Positions 8,273 through 17,666 of a stretch of DNA of 64,000 nt are shown one piece after another. The DNA is from Heyndrickxia sporothermodurans. GTDB lineage: Bacteria; Bacillota; Bacilli; Bacillales; Bacillaceae_C. Position 1 is the first letter of the stretch. Each line of letters starts with the position of its first letter. The translations under genes and the position numbers were made by a program. Where the stretch lies: positions 1 to 64,000 of the forward strand of contig BORH01000017.1 of NCBI GenBank assembly GCA_018333075.1. Reading direction: 5' to 3'. The notes under the pieces are model-generated. The model saw only the letters and a program-made list of their open reading frames with translations, made no database searches and was not told the origin of the DNA.

Positions 8273-9483
8273 TCTCCTCTCACCTTTCTCTCATTTTTTT
8301 CCGATTTATTGATCGATCCTAGCCTACGAATATGAGCATCTACATCAATATTTACTTTTACTTTAGGAAACAATTGATCCCAACGATTTTTAGCACGACT
8401 CCACTGTTTTGGATATTTATGATGAAATTCCTTAGCGAATCCAATAACATCTGCATTCAGGTCCTTTTGCGCTTTCTTGATTGCTAATTCTATACGTTTT
8501 TTTATAGCATCTCCATATGCCTTTTCTGCAATTTTTAATGCTTTTGGATTGGAGAGGTCTAAATTTGTTCGGTTTTGTACGATCGATCCTTCTGTTTCAA
8601 TCTTTACATTCATTTTCCATTCTTCCCCTTGAATTTGCGGCATCAACTTAATATGGACCAATACTGGGTTTAAAGACAAATCCTCTTTTTCACCTTTGGG
8701 TTTAATGGTAACTGTATATTCTTTTATTTCTTCTCTTATCCATAATAACCCTCGTGTTGTCTTCTCAGATATCTTTCCAACCATTCGATCTTTTTTTAAC
8801 ACAGCTGTGCCATACACATGTGGAAACTGAGTAGACTTCTCTGGCCCTTTCTCTGTTGAAATTTCAACGTACGGAAGAGCAGCAGCTTGAGCTTCACTAA
8901 TTATCATCTCATTTAAGTTTTGTAAGGTGGTTTTCATCCCAACTCGTAAATCCACTTGAGCCCGAACTGTTTCTGCTGTAAAGCGTTCGAGACGAGATTG
9001 CAATTCGATAACATTTTTAGCTTCACCTTGACTGACAAACATATAAGCCCTTTCTCTTGGTTGAGGATGACGGAGTAGAAAATCCAAATGATCCTGTATT
9101 CCCTCCCTAGCTGCTTCTTCTCCAAATATAAAAACTTTGCATTGGCCCCAAAAAATTTTACGTGGTATTTCCCCTTGCAGCTTAGATAATGCATCAGCAA
9201 TATTAGAGCCTTTCTGTGATGAAACCAAGGTGATCGCTCCCCCTCCTTGCCCCCCTTGCCCTCCCTGACTTCCTCCACTGCTTAAAGCCTTTGGAATGAA
9301 AATTTGGAGGGAGAGCTCGATTTGATCGTCCTCTTTCTTGTCAATTGCTGTTGCTGTGACAATGGCAATATCATTAACTTCTACTCGATCCCAGCAGCCA
9401 CTTAATAAAAGAAGGACTCCGCTTAAGGAGAGTACAAGAAGGATGCTTTTTATAAATTTACTCAGTTTTTTCGTCTCCATCAT
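8269..9483 (-). CDS. GerAC-type germinant receptor lipoprotein subunit
   Basis: A 404-residue Ger(x)C-family lipoprotein. The signal peptide ends in the lipobox LLSGC (Cys30), followed by the family hallmark WDRVEVNDIAIV. C subunits are attached to the outer face of the spore inner membrane and are needed for receptor function. An odd feature is a glycine/glutamine-rich insert, GGSQGGQGGQGGG, at about residues 70-82, in the loop after the first domain strand. AAAGGGG precedes the ATG pair at 9483. It lies between the A subunit and the small D subunit in the operon. Confidence 0.92.
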   Translation of the reverse strand: MMETKKLSKFIKSILLVLSLSGVLLLLSGCWDRVEVNDIAIVTATAIDKKEDDQIELSLQIFIPKALSSGGSQGGQGGQGGGAITLVSSQKGSNIADALSKLQGEIPRKIFWGQCKVFIFGEEAAREGIQDHLDFLLRHPQPRERAYMFVSQGEAKNVIELQSRLERFTAETVRAQVDLRVGMKTTLQNLNEMIISEAQAAALPYVEISTEKGPEKSTQFPHVYGTAVLKKDRMVGKISEKTTRGLLWIREEIKEYTVTIKPKGEKEDLSLNPVLVHIKLMPQIQGEEWKMNVKIETEGSIVQNRTNLDLSNPKALKIAEKAYGDAIKKRIELAIKKAQKDLNADVIGFAKEFHHKYPKQWSRAKNRWDQLFPKVKVNIDVDAHIRRLGSINKSEKNERKVRGE

Positions 9484-9502
9484 TGTCGTTCCCCTTTATC
9501 CC

Positions 9503-11080
9503 TTATCCTCCAGTTTCACCGCCTTTTTTTGGATTTGGTCCCTGTCCAGAAGATTGACGGTATAAATTAGCCTCACCAGTTAAACGAGGACGTGTATTCA
9601 TTTTCCACAAGGGTGATCTCCAAAGCATATCCTTAAGTTCCCGGCCTTTTAGCGGTGCAAGTGGAGCTAAATATGGCTCACCGAAGGAACGTAAACAGCA
9701 TAAGTGAATCGCTAAAGCGATGATACCCATCACGATGCCAAGCAGTCCAAAAACACCAGCAAGTAGAATCATCGGGAAGCGAAGCATTCGAATTGCAATT
9801 CCAGCAACATACCGGGGGATCATAAAAGAAGCAATCCCTGTAATCGCTACCACAATGACCATCGGTGCGGAAACTAACCCGGCTTGAACAGCTGCCTGTC
9901 CAATGACAAGTGCTCCAACAATACTAACTGCAGATCCAATTTGTTTTGGCAACCTGACTCCAGCCTCACGTAATGCCTCAAATGTAATTTCCATCATCAG
10001 CGCTTCAACTATTGCTGGAAAAGGCACTGATTCTCTAGAAGCCGCAATACTAAGTAACAATGCCGATGGTACCATCTCTTGATGGAATGTAGTAACAGCT
10101 ACATAAAGTGAAGGAAGCAAAAGTGAAGCTCCCAAAAAAATATAACGTAACCAGCGAATCATTGTTCCAACCATGTAGCTTTGATAATAATCCTCCTGTG
10201 CTTGAAGCAATGAAAAGAACGAAATAGGAGCAACTAAAGAAAACGGAGTTCCTTCAACTAAAATAACTACACGCCCCTCCAGTAAATAAGAGCAAGCGAT
10301 ATCTGGGCGTTCTGTAGAAAGAATTTGAGGAAATGGAGAATACGGACTATCCTCAATCATTTCCTCAATGTATTCACTTTCGAGAATGCCATCTATTTCA
10401 ATTCGTTTTAGCCGATTGGTCACTTCATCAATTAGAGTCTTATTTGCAACCCCATCAATATACGCTAGTACGACAGTCGTCCTCGTATAGCTTCCAATTT
10501 TCATAGATTGTATTTTAAGTGCAGGACTTTTTATTATTCTTCGCAATTGAGAAGTACTGACGGAAAGAGATTCATTAAACCCTTCTCGTGGTCCTCTAAT
10601 CCCTGATTCTGCCACTGGCTCTTCTATGCTTCGCTTTTCCCATTTTGCTAGCCCTAATGAGATGCCTTCATTCTCGTCTTCAATTAGCAGAATAGGATTA
10701 CCGGTTGAAATTGATTCGATACAGTCCGCAATTAGGCTTACCTTTTTTACTTTTGAAACCCGCATTTTCTTTTCAAGAAAATCATTAAGAGATATTAAAC
10801 TAAGTTCTACCTCCTCCATTAATGGAGAAAGTACATATTCTTCTATTGCTTCAACATTTGAAATTCCCTCGATATAAATAATCATTGCTCGTTTTTTTCC
10901 AAACAAAGAAAAGGAACGAAATACCACATCTGAGCAGTTATTATATATGGAACGAAAGGTTGAAATATTTTCATCAAAGGTAGTTAGTGGATCCTGTGGC
11001 TTAGACTCTTGTTGAACATTCTTCTTTCGAACCATCTTTTCTTTCTTTTTCTTTAATAACTTACTTACATTCCGTATCAA
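9503..11080 (-). CDS. GerAA-type germinant receptor subunit A
   Basis: A GerA spore germination protein of about 525 residues, with a soluble N-terminal half (DVVFRSFSLFGKKRAMIIYIEGISN), a middle helical domain and a C-terminal membrane region with the family block SIAASRESVPFPAIVEALMMEITFEALREAGVRLP. A subunits assemble with B and C into the nutrient-gated receptor. The start is uncertain. A TTG at 11080 lies five bases after GAGGTGG and is preferred; ATG codons at 11098 and 11125 have no good ribosome site. It is the first gene of the operon, which would be expected to be sigma-G controlled. Confidence 0.9.
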   Translation of the reverse strand: MIRNVSKLLKKKKEKMVRKKNVQQESKPQDPLTTFDENISTFRSIYNNCSDVVFRSFSLFGKKRAMIIYIEGISNVEAIEEYVLSPLMEEVELSLISLNDFLEKKMRVSKVKKVSLIADCIESISTGNPILLIEDENEGISLGLAKWEKRSIEEPVAESGIRGPREGFNESLSVSTSQLRRIIKSPALKIQSMKIGSYTRTTVVLAYIDGVANKTLIDEVTNRLKRIEIDGILESEYIEEMIEDSPYSPFPQILSTERPDIACSYLLEGRVVILVEGTPFSLVAPISFFSLLQAQEDYYQSYMVGTMIRWLRYIFLGASLLLPSLYVAVTTFHQEMVPSALLLSIAASRESVPFPAIVEALMMEITFEALREAGVRLPKQIGSAVSIVGALVIGQAAVQAGLVSAPMVIVVAITGIASFMIPRYVAGIAIRMLRFPMILLAGVFGLLGIVMGIIALAIHLCCLRSFGEPYLAPLAPLKGRELKDMLWRSPLWKMNTRPRLTGEANLYRQSSGQGPNPKKGGETGG

Positions 11081-11294
11081 GCAAGCCACCTCATCCATTC
11101 CAGACTGTTCAATCCTTTTTATCATGCTTCAAAATGAGTATTTTATACAGTACATCCTTAAATTCACATGAATAATCAAAAGCGCATTGGGTATGTGACT
11201 AGGACTTTTCTGGAAAGAGAGAGCATCCAAAATAACATATTTTTCATGGTATATGGAAAAGATAATAAAAATAAAAGGAATTTGGAGAATAAGC

Positions 11295-12701
11295 ATGCCA
11301 TATATTTTGTTCTATATTACTTTTGCAATTATCATTATTTTTTTCATCATATTTTTATTTTTATTGTTTGCTTGGCGTTGGCTGATAAAAAGAATCGTTC
11401 AACAAACAGGAAAAATTATTTTAAGTGATAGCTATCAAGAAAATATTATTGAGTTATTACCTGGAATAAGGCATATAGGGGTTCAAAATGTTATTGAAAA
11501 TAGTTTACGTGCAGAAACAGGGGATGTCCTTCATCGCCCACTAGGTTCATCTAAGAAGTGGCCTCATTTAGATCCACTTACATTTATCCCAGCGCAAACC
11601 TCACCATTTCCAGTCGATGGAGAAGAAGATGTAGATGTTAAGGTCACGATAGGGCCAAAGGCAAAAAAACCTTTGGAACTTAAAATTCCCTTGATTATTA
11701 GTGCAATGGCTTATGGAATCGCGTTAAGTGAAGAAGTTCGTCTCTCTTTAGCAAAGGCAGCAAAGAATACAGGTACAGCGCTTAATTCAGGTGAAGGTGG
11801 TATTCTTCCTGAAGAATTAGATACAGCAGGAAATTATATTTTGCAATTTTCTAAGACTGAATGGTCAAAGGAAGAGGAAGTGATAAAACGGGCAAATATG
11901 ATAGAAATTAAGTTTGGACAAGGAGCATTATTCGGGATGGGTGGAAAGATTTCTCCCCAAAATTTATCTGGACGTGCTAGACAAATTATGGGACTGAAGG
12001 AAAATGAAGATGCTGTTATCTATGAGAACTTTTTTGAAAATCAGACGCTAAAGGATGTAAAAGAGCTAGTAGATGAGCTTCGGAAAATGACAGGTGGGGT
12101 CCCAATTGGAGTCAAAATGGGGGCAGGAGGGAAAATTGAAGAGGATATTGACCACCTAATTGAGCTTGGTGTCGATTATATAGCTATTGACGGTGGGCAG
12201 GCAGCTACTCATGGAGCTCCACCTATTTTATCAGATGATTTTGGGATTCCGACATTGCATGCCATAGTCCGTGCTGCTAATCACTTAAAAAAAAGAAATG
12301 TCAAAGAAGATATTAGTTTAATTGCTTCCGGAGGACTTTTCGTCCCTGGACACTTTCTAAAGGTTTTGGCGCTTGGAGCAGATGCTGTTTATTTAGGGTC
12401 CACCATGCTATTTACAGTTTCCCACAGTCAATCAGTTATGGCTCTACCTTTTGAACCACCGACACAAATGGTTTGGAACCAAGGAAAATTTAAGGATCAA
12501 TTTAATAGTGAAAAAGGAGCGGAAACAGCAGAAAAATTCCTCACTGCTAGTATTGAAGAAATGAAGGTAGCATTAAGAGCAATGGGAAAGTATTCGTTAA
12601 AAGAACTGTCAAAGAACGATCTCGTTTCCTATGACGAAACAACCGCACGTATGATTGGGATTCCGTATACCTTTCAACCTTGGGAAAATACCGAAAATTA
12701 A
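11295..12701 (+). CDS. FMN-binding glutamate synthase-like protein (YerD type)
   Basis: A 468-residue protein with an N-terminal membrane helix (ILFYITFAIIIIFFIIFLFLLFAW) and a glutamate-synthase-like FMN/FeS barrel. Visible blocks are ISAMAYGIALSEEVRLSLAKAA, SGEGGILPEE, IEIKFGQGALFGMGG, IGVKMGAGG, IDGGQAATHGAPP and IASGGLFVPG. It lacks the amidotransferase and GXGXG domains of full GltB, so it is probably an FMN oxidoreductase on the membrane rather than a true glutamate synthase. Start at ATG 11295, seven bases after TTGGAG; a longer frame from 11253 has no ribosome site. Single gene, divergent from the germination operon. Confidence 0.88.
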   Translation: MPYILFYITFAIIIIFFIIFLFLLFAWRWLIKRIVQQTGKIILSDSYQENIIELLPGIRHIGVQNVIENSLRAETGDVLHRPLGSSKKWPHLDPLTFIPAQTSPFPVDGEEDVDVKVTIGPKAKKPLELKIPLIISAMAYGIALSEEVRLSLAKAAKNTGTALNSGEGGILPEELDTAGNYILQFSKTEWSKEEEVIKRANMIEIKFGQGALFGMGGKISPQNLSGRARQIMGLKENEDAVIYENFFENQTLKDVKELVDELRKMTGGVPIGVKMGAGGKIEEDIDHLIELGVDYIAIDGGQAATHGAPPILSDDFGIPTLHAIVRAANHLKKRNVKEDISLIASGGLFVPGHFLKVLALGADAVYLGSTMLFTVSHSQSVMALPFEPPTQMVWNQGKFKDQFNSEKGAETAEKFLTASIEEMKVALRAMGKYSLKELSKNDLVSYDETTARMIGIPYTFQPWENTEN

Positions 12702-12735
12702 AGTGGGAGTCACTATTTAAAAATACTTCCCACTT
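12701..12735. terminator. Hairpin between convergent genes
   Basis: AAGTGGGAG pairs with CTTCCCACTT (one bulged base). It sits right after the stop of the glutamate synthase-like gene. The following T-run is short on the plus strand, so it may act mainly as a 3'-end stabiliser. Confidence 0.5.
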
Positions 12736-12765
12736 TAGTGTATCTATGAACAAACATAGCAATCT

Positions 12766-13656
12766 CTATTTCCCTGAAAAACCTTTTTCTAGCAAAGCCT
12801 TGGAGTCATTCCATACATCATCCTTTGTTGAATGTAACACGACAGCAATCATATGTTTCCTATTTCTTGATGCTGATGAAACTAAGCAATATCCTGCTTC
12901 ATCTGTAAAACCAGTCTTAATCCCATTTGCACCTTCAAAATAGTTTTCACTATTACGGTTTACCAGCTCATTACGGTTATAAAAAGTAAAGGTAGAGCCT
13001 TTATAACTCTCCTCACTTACAACTTTCCTAAATTCAGCATTCTTCCTAGCCTCACGAGCAATGATAGCTAAATCCTTTGCTGTTGAATAATGATTAGCTT
13101 GATGGAGACCATGAGGATTAACAAAGTGAGAGTGCTTCGCCCCTAATTTTACAGCTTGCTTATTCATTAATTCAGCAAAGTATTTTAACGCTTGATCTGT
13201 AGGCATATTGGCTTGGCGGCTATCCTTTCTTGCAATGTATACGGCAATGGTTCTTGCCGCATCATTTCCTGAAGGAAGTAGCATCGCTCGTAATAATACG
13301 TTAAGTGGTAAAACCTGCCCCTGCTTTAATCCAGCAGAGCTCTCCTCAGACTCCCTTATATGAACTTCATCACCTACAGGCACTAAATCATTTACTTTTC
13401 CTTTTTTTAAAGCTATTAAGGCAGTTAGAATTTTTGTCGTGCTGGCTGGATATAATCGCTTATTCCCATTTTTAGAATAAAGAATTTTCCCGCTTTCCTC
13501 ATCCATTAGTACTCCTGCCTCTCCTTTGATTATCTTCTTATCAGAGAATGGATTGATCGACTTTACCTCACTAAACAGTTTCTTCATGGATTCCGGATTC
13601 TTATATAAAAAACCACTTAAAAATAAGATAAGGCATAATAAAATAAACTTTTTCAC
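12766..13656 (-). CDS. Serine-type D-Ala-D-Ala carboxypeptidase (PBP5/DacF family)
   Basis: A 296-residue penicillin-binding protein. The three catalytic motifs are present: SxxK as Ser72-Thr-Thr-Lys75, Ser129-Gly-Asn131 and Lys247-Thr-Gly249. It removes the terminal D-alanine from peptidoglycan stem peptides. An N-terminal hydrophobic segment (FILLCLILFLSGFL) acts as signal or anchor. The protein stops soon after the catalytic domain and lacks the PBP5 C-terminal beta domain and amphipathic anchor. It lies directly downstream of a VanRS-like two-component system on the same strand with a gap of about 110 bases, suggesting wall-stress control. Confidence 0.9.
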   Translation of the reverse strand: MKKFILLCLILFLSGFLYKNPESMKKLFSEVKSINPFSDKKIIKGEAGVLMDEESGKILYSKNGNKRLYPASTTKILTALIALKKGKVNDLVPVGDEVHIRESEESSAGLKQGQVLPLNVLLRAMLLPSGNDAARTIAVYIARKDSRQANMPTDQALKYFAELMNKQAVKLGAKHSHFVNPHGLHQANHYSTAKDLAIIAREARKNAEFRKVVSEESYKGSTFTFYNRNELVNRNSENYFEGANGIKTGFTDEAGYCLVSSASRNRKHMIAVVLHSTKDDVWNDSKALLEKGFSGK

Positions 13657-13768
13657 CTAAAACTCCCCTTTTTCAGACCTTTCCATAAATGTAATCGATC
13701 TTGTTTAAGCAGAGTGTAAATATTTCTTAAATCTTTCTTAAGAAAGCTTATATATAAAGAAAAATCAC

Positions 13769-14884
13769 CTATTTAATATAGGCGATTTGGTTTAATGGTA
13801 AAGTAATAGTAAACTTTGTTTCGTATTCATTGCTTGTAGCCTCGATATGACCACCGTGTTGTTCCACAATACTTTTAGTTATAGCTAGACCTAAACCAGA
13901 CCCACCAGTATTTAGTGAACGTGACTTTTCTACACGATAAAAACGGTCAAAAATATGAGGAAGATCGATAGCAGGAATGGGTTCCCCATAATTCACAACC
14001 TCAACAATAGCAAGTTCTTCTTCTCTTTTTGCTCGTAATAGAATTTTCTTCCCTTCTTTACCGTATTTCATCCCATTTGATATTAAATTTTCAAATACCC
14101 TTACTAGCTTATCAGGATCAGCTTTTATCATAATATTTTCATCAGGAGCGATAATTTGCACTTCCATATTTTCCTCTTCCAAAATAGGTATAAATTGGGA
14201 AGTGATTTGAGATAAAAGCTGAATGAGATCTATCTCGATTTTCTCTAATCGAAGTGATCCAAAATTTACGCGAGTATATTCAAATAAATCACTAACCATC
14301 CTCTCAAGATTAATAGCTTTTTCGTATGCAATATTTACATAATATCGGAGCTCGACCTCATCTTTATATCGATCCTCCTCAATTAAACGTAAATAGCCCA
14401 TAATTGAGGTTAGCGGGGTACGTAAATCATGAGAAACATTCGTAATTAATTCATTTTTAGCTTGAACTGCATGACGTTCCTCTTGAATAGAGCGATGGAG
14501 CTGTTCAGAAATCCGATTAACATTCCCAGCCATTTCACCTAGTTCATTGTTGGTGTAAACTGGAACTTGAAAATCAAATTCTCCTTCTGATATTTTTTTT
14601 GTCCCAATCAATACTTTGTTAAAGTCCTTTCCCCACCCTCTACTAAGAATCAGAACAAACAAAATGAACAAAAGTAAAAAGATAATAATAGCTAAATATG
14701 GGTATCCAATCCTTTGATCAAAAAGATAAAAGCTATAAAGTATTCGATAAGGAATGACAAACATATTTTTCAGTAAATATAGAACGATAAAAAGGACAAC
14801 AGAGGAAATGGCTGATAATACAAGACTACTTAATATAAGAAGCATGATTTTCCCTTGTATTTGATTGACTAACTTATTCTTCAA
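13769..14884 (-). CDS. VanS-like sensor histidine kinase
   Basis: A 371-residue membrane kinase. Two hydrophobic segments near the N-terminus flank a short extracytoplasmic loop (KNMFVIPYRILYSFYLFDQRIG), so it probably senses within or near the membrane. HAMP, the H-box SHDLRTPLTSIMGYL, the N-box, and the ATP-lid motif GSGLGLAITKSIVEQHGG follow in order. The H-box region most resembles VanS-type kinases. The TTG start at 14884 overlaps the regulator gene by 11 bases; an ATG at 14845 after CAAGGGAAAATC is an alternative. It would phosphorylate the regulator just upstream. Confidence 0.9.
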   Translation of the reverse strand: MKNKLVNQIQGKIMLLILSSLVLSAISSVVLFIVLYLLKNMFVIPYRILYSFYLFDQRIGYPYLAIIIFLLLFILFVLILSRGWGKDFNKVLIGTKKISEGEFDFQVPVYTNNELGEMAGNVNRISEQLHRSIQEERHAVQAKNELITNVSHDLRTPLTSIMGYLRLIEEDRYKDEVELRYYVNIAYEKAINLERMVSDLFEYTRVNFGSLRLEKIEIDLIQLLSQITSQFIPILEEENMEVQIIAPDENIMIKADPDKLVRVFENLISNGMKYGKEGKKILLRAKREEELAIVEVVNYGEPIPAIDLPHIFDRFYRVEKSRSLNTGGSGLGLAITKSIVEQHGGHIEATSNEYETKFTITLPLNQIAYIK

Positions 14885-15563
14885 TCTTGTAACCTACCCC
14901 CCAAACTGTTTTGATCAATTTATACCCTAATTCTTTTTCCAGTTTATCTCTTAAATGGCTGATATGGACCATAACAGTATTATTCGATGCAAAATACTTC
15001 TCACCCCATACACGTTCAAACATTTCTTCTGTACTAAATACTCGACCTCGATTGCTCGCAAGTAAATATAAAATATCAAATTCCTTCGCAGTTAACGTAA
15101 CTGGAATACCATTGTTTAGCACTTGATGTGAGGAACGATTAATTTCAAGGGTATGAATCGTAATGATTTCACCTTCATTAGACTGTTTTTCAACCTTATA
15201 CTGATAAGATCGACGCAATAAGGATTTTACTCGTGCTATTAACTCTAAAGGGTTAAATGGCTTAATCATATAATCATCTGCCCCGGTCATTAGCCCAAGT
15301 ACTTTATCCATATCTTCCCCTTTTGCACTTAACATAATAATCGGGACTTGGTTTCTTTCTCTAATTTTGCGACATAATTCAATGCCATCCATTTCAGGCA
15401 TCATGATATCCAAAATCATTAGATCGACCTGTTCCTGTTTTATTAATTCTAAAGCTTCTACTCCGTTATATGCTTGTAATACATGAAACCCATCATTTTG
15501 CAAATAGATGGAAATCAAATTGACAATCTCACGCTCATCATCTACAACTAATATGTTCTTCAT
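14874..15563 (-). CDS. OmpR-family response regulator, VanR-like
   Basis: A 229-residue regulator. The receiver domain has the acidic pair in VVDDERE, the phospho-acceptor Asp in LMILDIMMPEMDG and the conserved Lys in DDYMIKPFNPLELIARV. The C-terminal winged helix ends HISHLRDKLEKELGYKLIKTVWGVGYK. The start was placed at the ATG at 15563, after GGAG with good spacing, rather than at the upstream ATG at 15575. It is the first gene of the two-component operon. Its targets probably include the downstream carboxypeptidase gene, by analogy with VanRS-VanY arrangements. Confidence 0.92.
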   Translation of the reverse strand: MKNILVVDDEREIVNLISIYLQNDGFHVLQAYNGVEALELIKQEQVDLMILDIMMPEMDGIELCRKIRERNQVPIIMLSAKGEDMDKVLGLMTGADDYMIKPFNPLELIARVKSLLRRSYQYKVEKQSNEGEIITIHTLEINRSSHQVLNNGIPVTLTAKEFDILYLLASNRGRVFSTEEMFERVWGEKYFASNNTVMVHISHLRDKLEKELGYKLIKTVWGVGYKIEE

Positions 15564-15766
15564 GTTAATCTCCATTCATATTAATCCATATTTATTTTTA
15601 AGGGGGTAAAAATCATATGATGAATTTAACCAAATGTTTTTATATCATCTTCGACCTAGTTAGCTTAAAGAAAAAGCCCCTATAAGCAAAAGTCTATCAA
15701 TTTATACAGCAAAACGAAAGTATAAATACACAGTAGTAAACCAATTTATTGGCAATTAAATAAATT

Positions 15767-15805
15767 AATAACCCCACTTGTACACCTGTACAAATGGGGT
15801 TATTA
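15767..15805 (-). terminator. Terminator of the nucleoside transporter gene
   Basis: TAATAACCCCA pairs with TGGGGTTATTA, with additional TGTAC/GTACA pairing inside. It lies ten bases after the transporter stop codon. Confidence 0.8.
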
Positions 15806-15814
15806 ATAAATTAT

Positions 15815-16996
15815 TTATAGGACAAAGCTTACAATAATTGCACTTAAAATACTAACTAATGTTGCTCCATATAGCAGCTTTAATCCAAAACGAGCAACGG
15901 TATTTCCTTGTTTTTCACTAAGCCCCTTTACGGCTCCAGCAATAATACCAATGGAGGAAAAATTGGCGAAGGAGACAAGAAAGACAGAAATAATACCAAC
16001 AGATCGAGGATTTAAGCTCGATTGAATTTTTGTTAAATCAATCATCGCGACAAACTCATTAGTAACAAGCTTTGTAGCCATAATTCCTCCTGCTTTTACC
16101 GCCTCAGACCAGGGTATTCCCATAATGAATGCTATTGGGGAGAAAACATATCCAAGTATTTGTTGGAATGAAATTCCGAATATCATATCAAAAACATTAT
16201 TAATTGCTGCTATTAATGCAACAAAGCCTAGAAGCATCGCTCCAACAATAATGGCTACTTTAAATCCATCAAGAATATACTCTCCAAGCATTTCAAAAAA
16301 GCTTTGTTTATCTTCATCTTGAATATCTAAAATATCCTCTTTACTATCTACGGAATAAGGATTGATTATCGATGTAATAATGAATCCTCCAAATAAATTG
16401 ATAACAAGTGCAGTAACTACATATTTAGGTTCAATCATTGTCATATATGCACCGACGATTGACATTGAAACAGTCGACATCGCTGATGCACATAAAGTAT
16501 ACAGTCGATGAGCAGGAAGATGATCCAATTGTTTTTTTACAGTAATAAATACTTCAGATTGTCCAACCATTGCTGAAGCAACTGCATTGTAAGATTCTAA
16601 CTTACCCATTCCATTGATTTTACTAAGCAATAATCCTATTCCCTTCATAATAAAAGGCAGGATTCGCAAATATTGAAAGATCCCTATTAATACAGAAATA
16701 AATACAATTGGAAGTAAGACCGTTAAGAAAAAAGGTGCTTCACCTTTATTTGCTATTCCACCAAAGACAAAGGTAACTCCTTCACCTGCGTATTCTAATA
16801 GCTTTGTAAAGACTTCAGCAAACAATTTAATTAGTACAAGTCCAAATTTCGTATTTAATAAAAGCGCTGCCAAAACAATTTGAATTATAACCATTAAAAT
16901 AATTGGTTTATAATTAATTTTTTTTCGGTTATTACTTGCCAGCATCGCCAAGACAAAAACGACAATCAAACCGATAATAGAAATAATATACTTCAT
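15815..16996 (-). CDS. nupC: Concentrative nucleoside transporter (NupC family)
   Basis: A 393-residue nucleoside:cation symporter of the CNT family, importing nucleosides across the cytoplasmic membrane. The domains are an N-terminal three-helix region, a gate domain ([22 protein letters not shown]), and the substrate-binding core with [14 protein letters not shown] and [14 protein letters not shown]. The length is normal for bacterial CNT proteins. GGAGG lies six bases before the ATG. It is a single-gene unit with its own terminator. B. subtilis has several such paralogues (NupC, NupG, YutK), so the symbol marks the family rather than exact orthology. Confidence 0.9.
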   Translation of the reverse strand: MKYIISIIGLIVVFVLAMLASNNRKKINYKPIILMVIIQIVLAALLLNTKFGLVLIKLFAEVFTKLLEYAGEGVTFVFGGIANKGEAPFFLTVLLPIVFISVLIGIFQYLRILPFIMKGIGLLLSKINGMGKLESYNAVASAMVGQSEVFITVKKQLDHLPAHRLYTLCASAMSTVSMSIVGAYMTMIEPKYVVTALVINLFGGFIITSIINPYSVDSKEDILDIQDEDKQSFFEMLGEYILDGFKVAIIVGAMLLGFVALIAAINNVFDMIFGISFQQILGYVFSPIAFIMGIPWSEAVKAGGIMATKLVTNEFVAMIDLTKIQSSLNPRSVGIISVFLVSFANFSSIGIIAGAVKGLSEKQGNTVARFGLKLLYGATLVSILSAIIVSFVL

Positions 16997-17363
16997 GTTC
17001 TATCCTCCATATTGATGTATGTATTTATTAATGCTCTTTCAAATTAACTTAAAAACTTTTCTAATATATAAACTAGAATAATTACTCACTTTCTTCTACC
17101 CACATATTAAAAAGACTTTAGACAAGTCCTTTAAAATTAAAACACAAATATCCCCCTATCACAACTTGCAGATTTTATTTCATATTATACCTAAAAATGT
17201 TATTTTAATATACTTTTCTAACTTATTATACTTAGTATGTGAAATTAACCCTGTGAACATGTCCATTTTTTTGAAGGAACTTAACATCATCTTTAATGAT
17301 CATTCATATGGACTTAATATTTTACATTTATGCTTTAATTAACTTGAAAGGAGAGATGGATTT
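16997..17363. other. Divergent intergenic region between nupC and a small gene
   Basis: This 367-base AT-rich region must hold the promoters of both flanking genes. An imperfect inverted repeat, AAAGACTT/AAGTCCTTT, lies at 17110-17131 and could bind a regulator. I see no reading frame with a ribosome site and no RNA element that I recognise. Confidence 0.5.
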
Positions 17364-17615
17364 ATGGCATTCGTAGAAACTATACAACCAATTGCTACAG
17401 AAATAGTGAAAGGAGCGAATGTGGAAAAAACTCTTGCTAAATATTTTGGCCTTTCGGTTACGAAGGATGAAGTCAAAAATATAAAAAACGCGCTCAATAA
17501 GCAGGAGGAAATAAAATTAAATGCTATGATTGAGGAATTATACAATAAACGATGGTCAGATAAAGAACAAATTCTTAAGCGCCTTGAACAGCCCCGCCAA
17601 GCGAATATTTTATAA
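17364..17615 (+). CDS. Small hypothetical protein, 83 residues
   Basis: I do not recognise the family. The protein is soluble and largely helical, with the segment TLAKYFGLSVTKDEVKNIKNAL followed by KLNAMIEELYNKRWSDKEQILKRLEQP. There is no cysteine, signal peptide or membrane segment. AAAGGAGAG stands at good spacing before the ATG and a terminator follows, so the gene is probably real. A helical pair of this size could be a small DNA- or protein-binding factor, but nothing in the sequence proves that. Confidence 0.7.
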   Translation: MAFVETIQPIATEIVKGANVEKTLAKYFGLSVTKDEVKNIKNALNKQEEIKLNAMIEELYNKRWSDKEQILKRLEQPRQANIL

Positions 17616-17633
17616 TTCTATACATTAAAAAAG

Positions 17634-17660
17634 CCGCTGCAATTTCTGCAACGGAGTTTT
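17634..17660. terminator. Bidirectional terminator
   Basis: CCGCTGCA pairs with TGCAACGG (one mismatch). The plus strand then has TTTT; on the minus strand the stem is followed by CTTTTTTAATG, serving the DinB-like gene that ends at 17667. Confidence 0.65.
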
Positions 17661-17666
17661 CTCATT

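Noticed and set aside
11168-11428. 86-codon plus-strand frame overlapping the start of the glutamate synthase-like gene
   Set aside because: Out of frame with a well supported gene and lacks a ribosome site.
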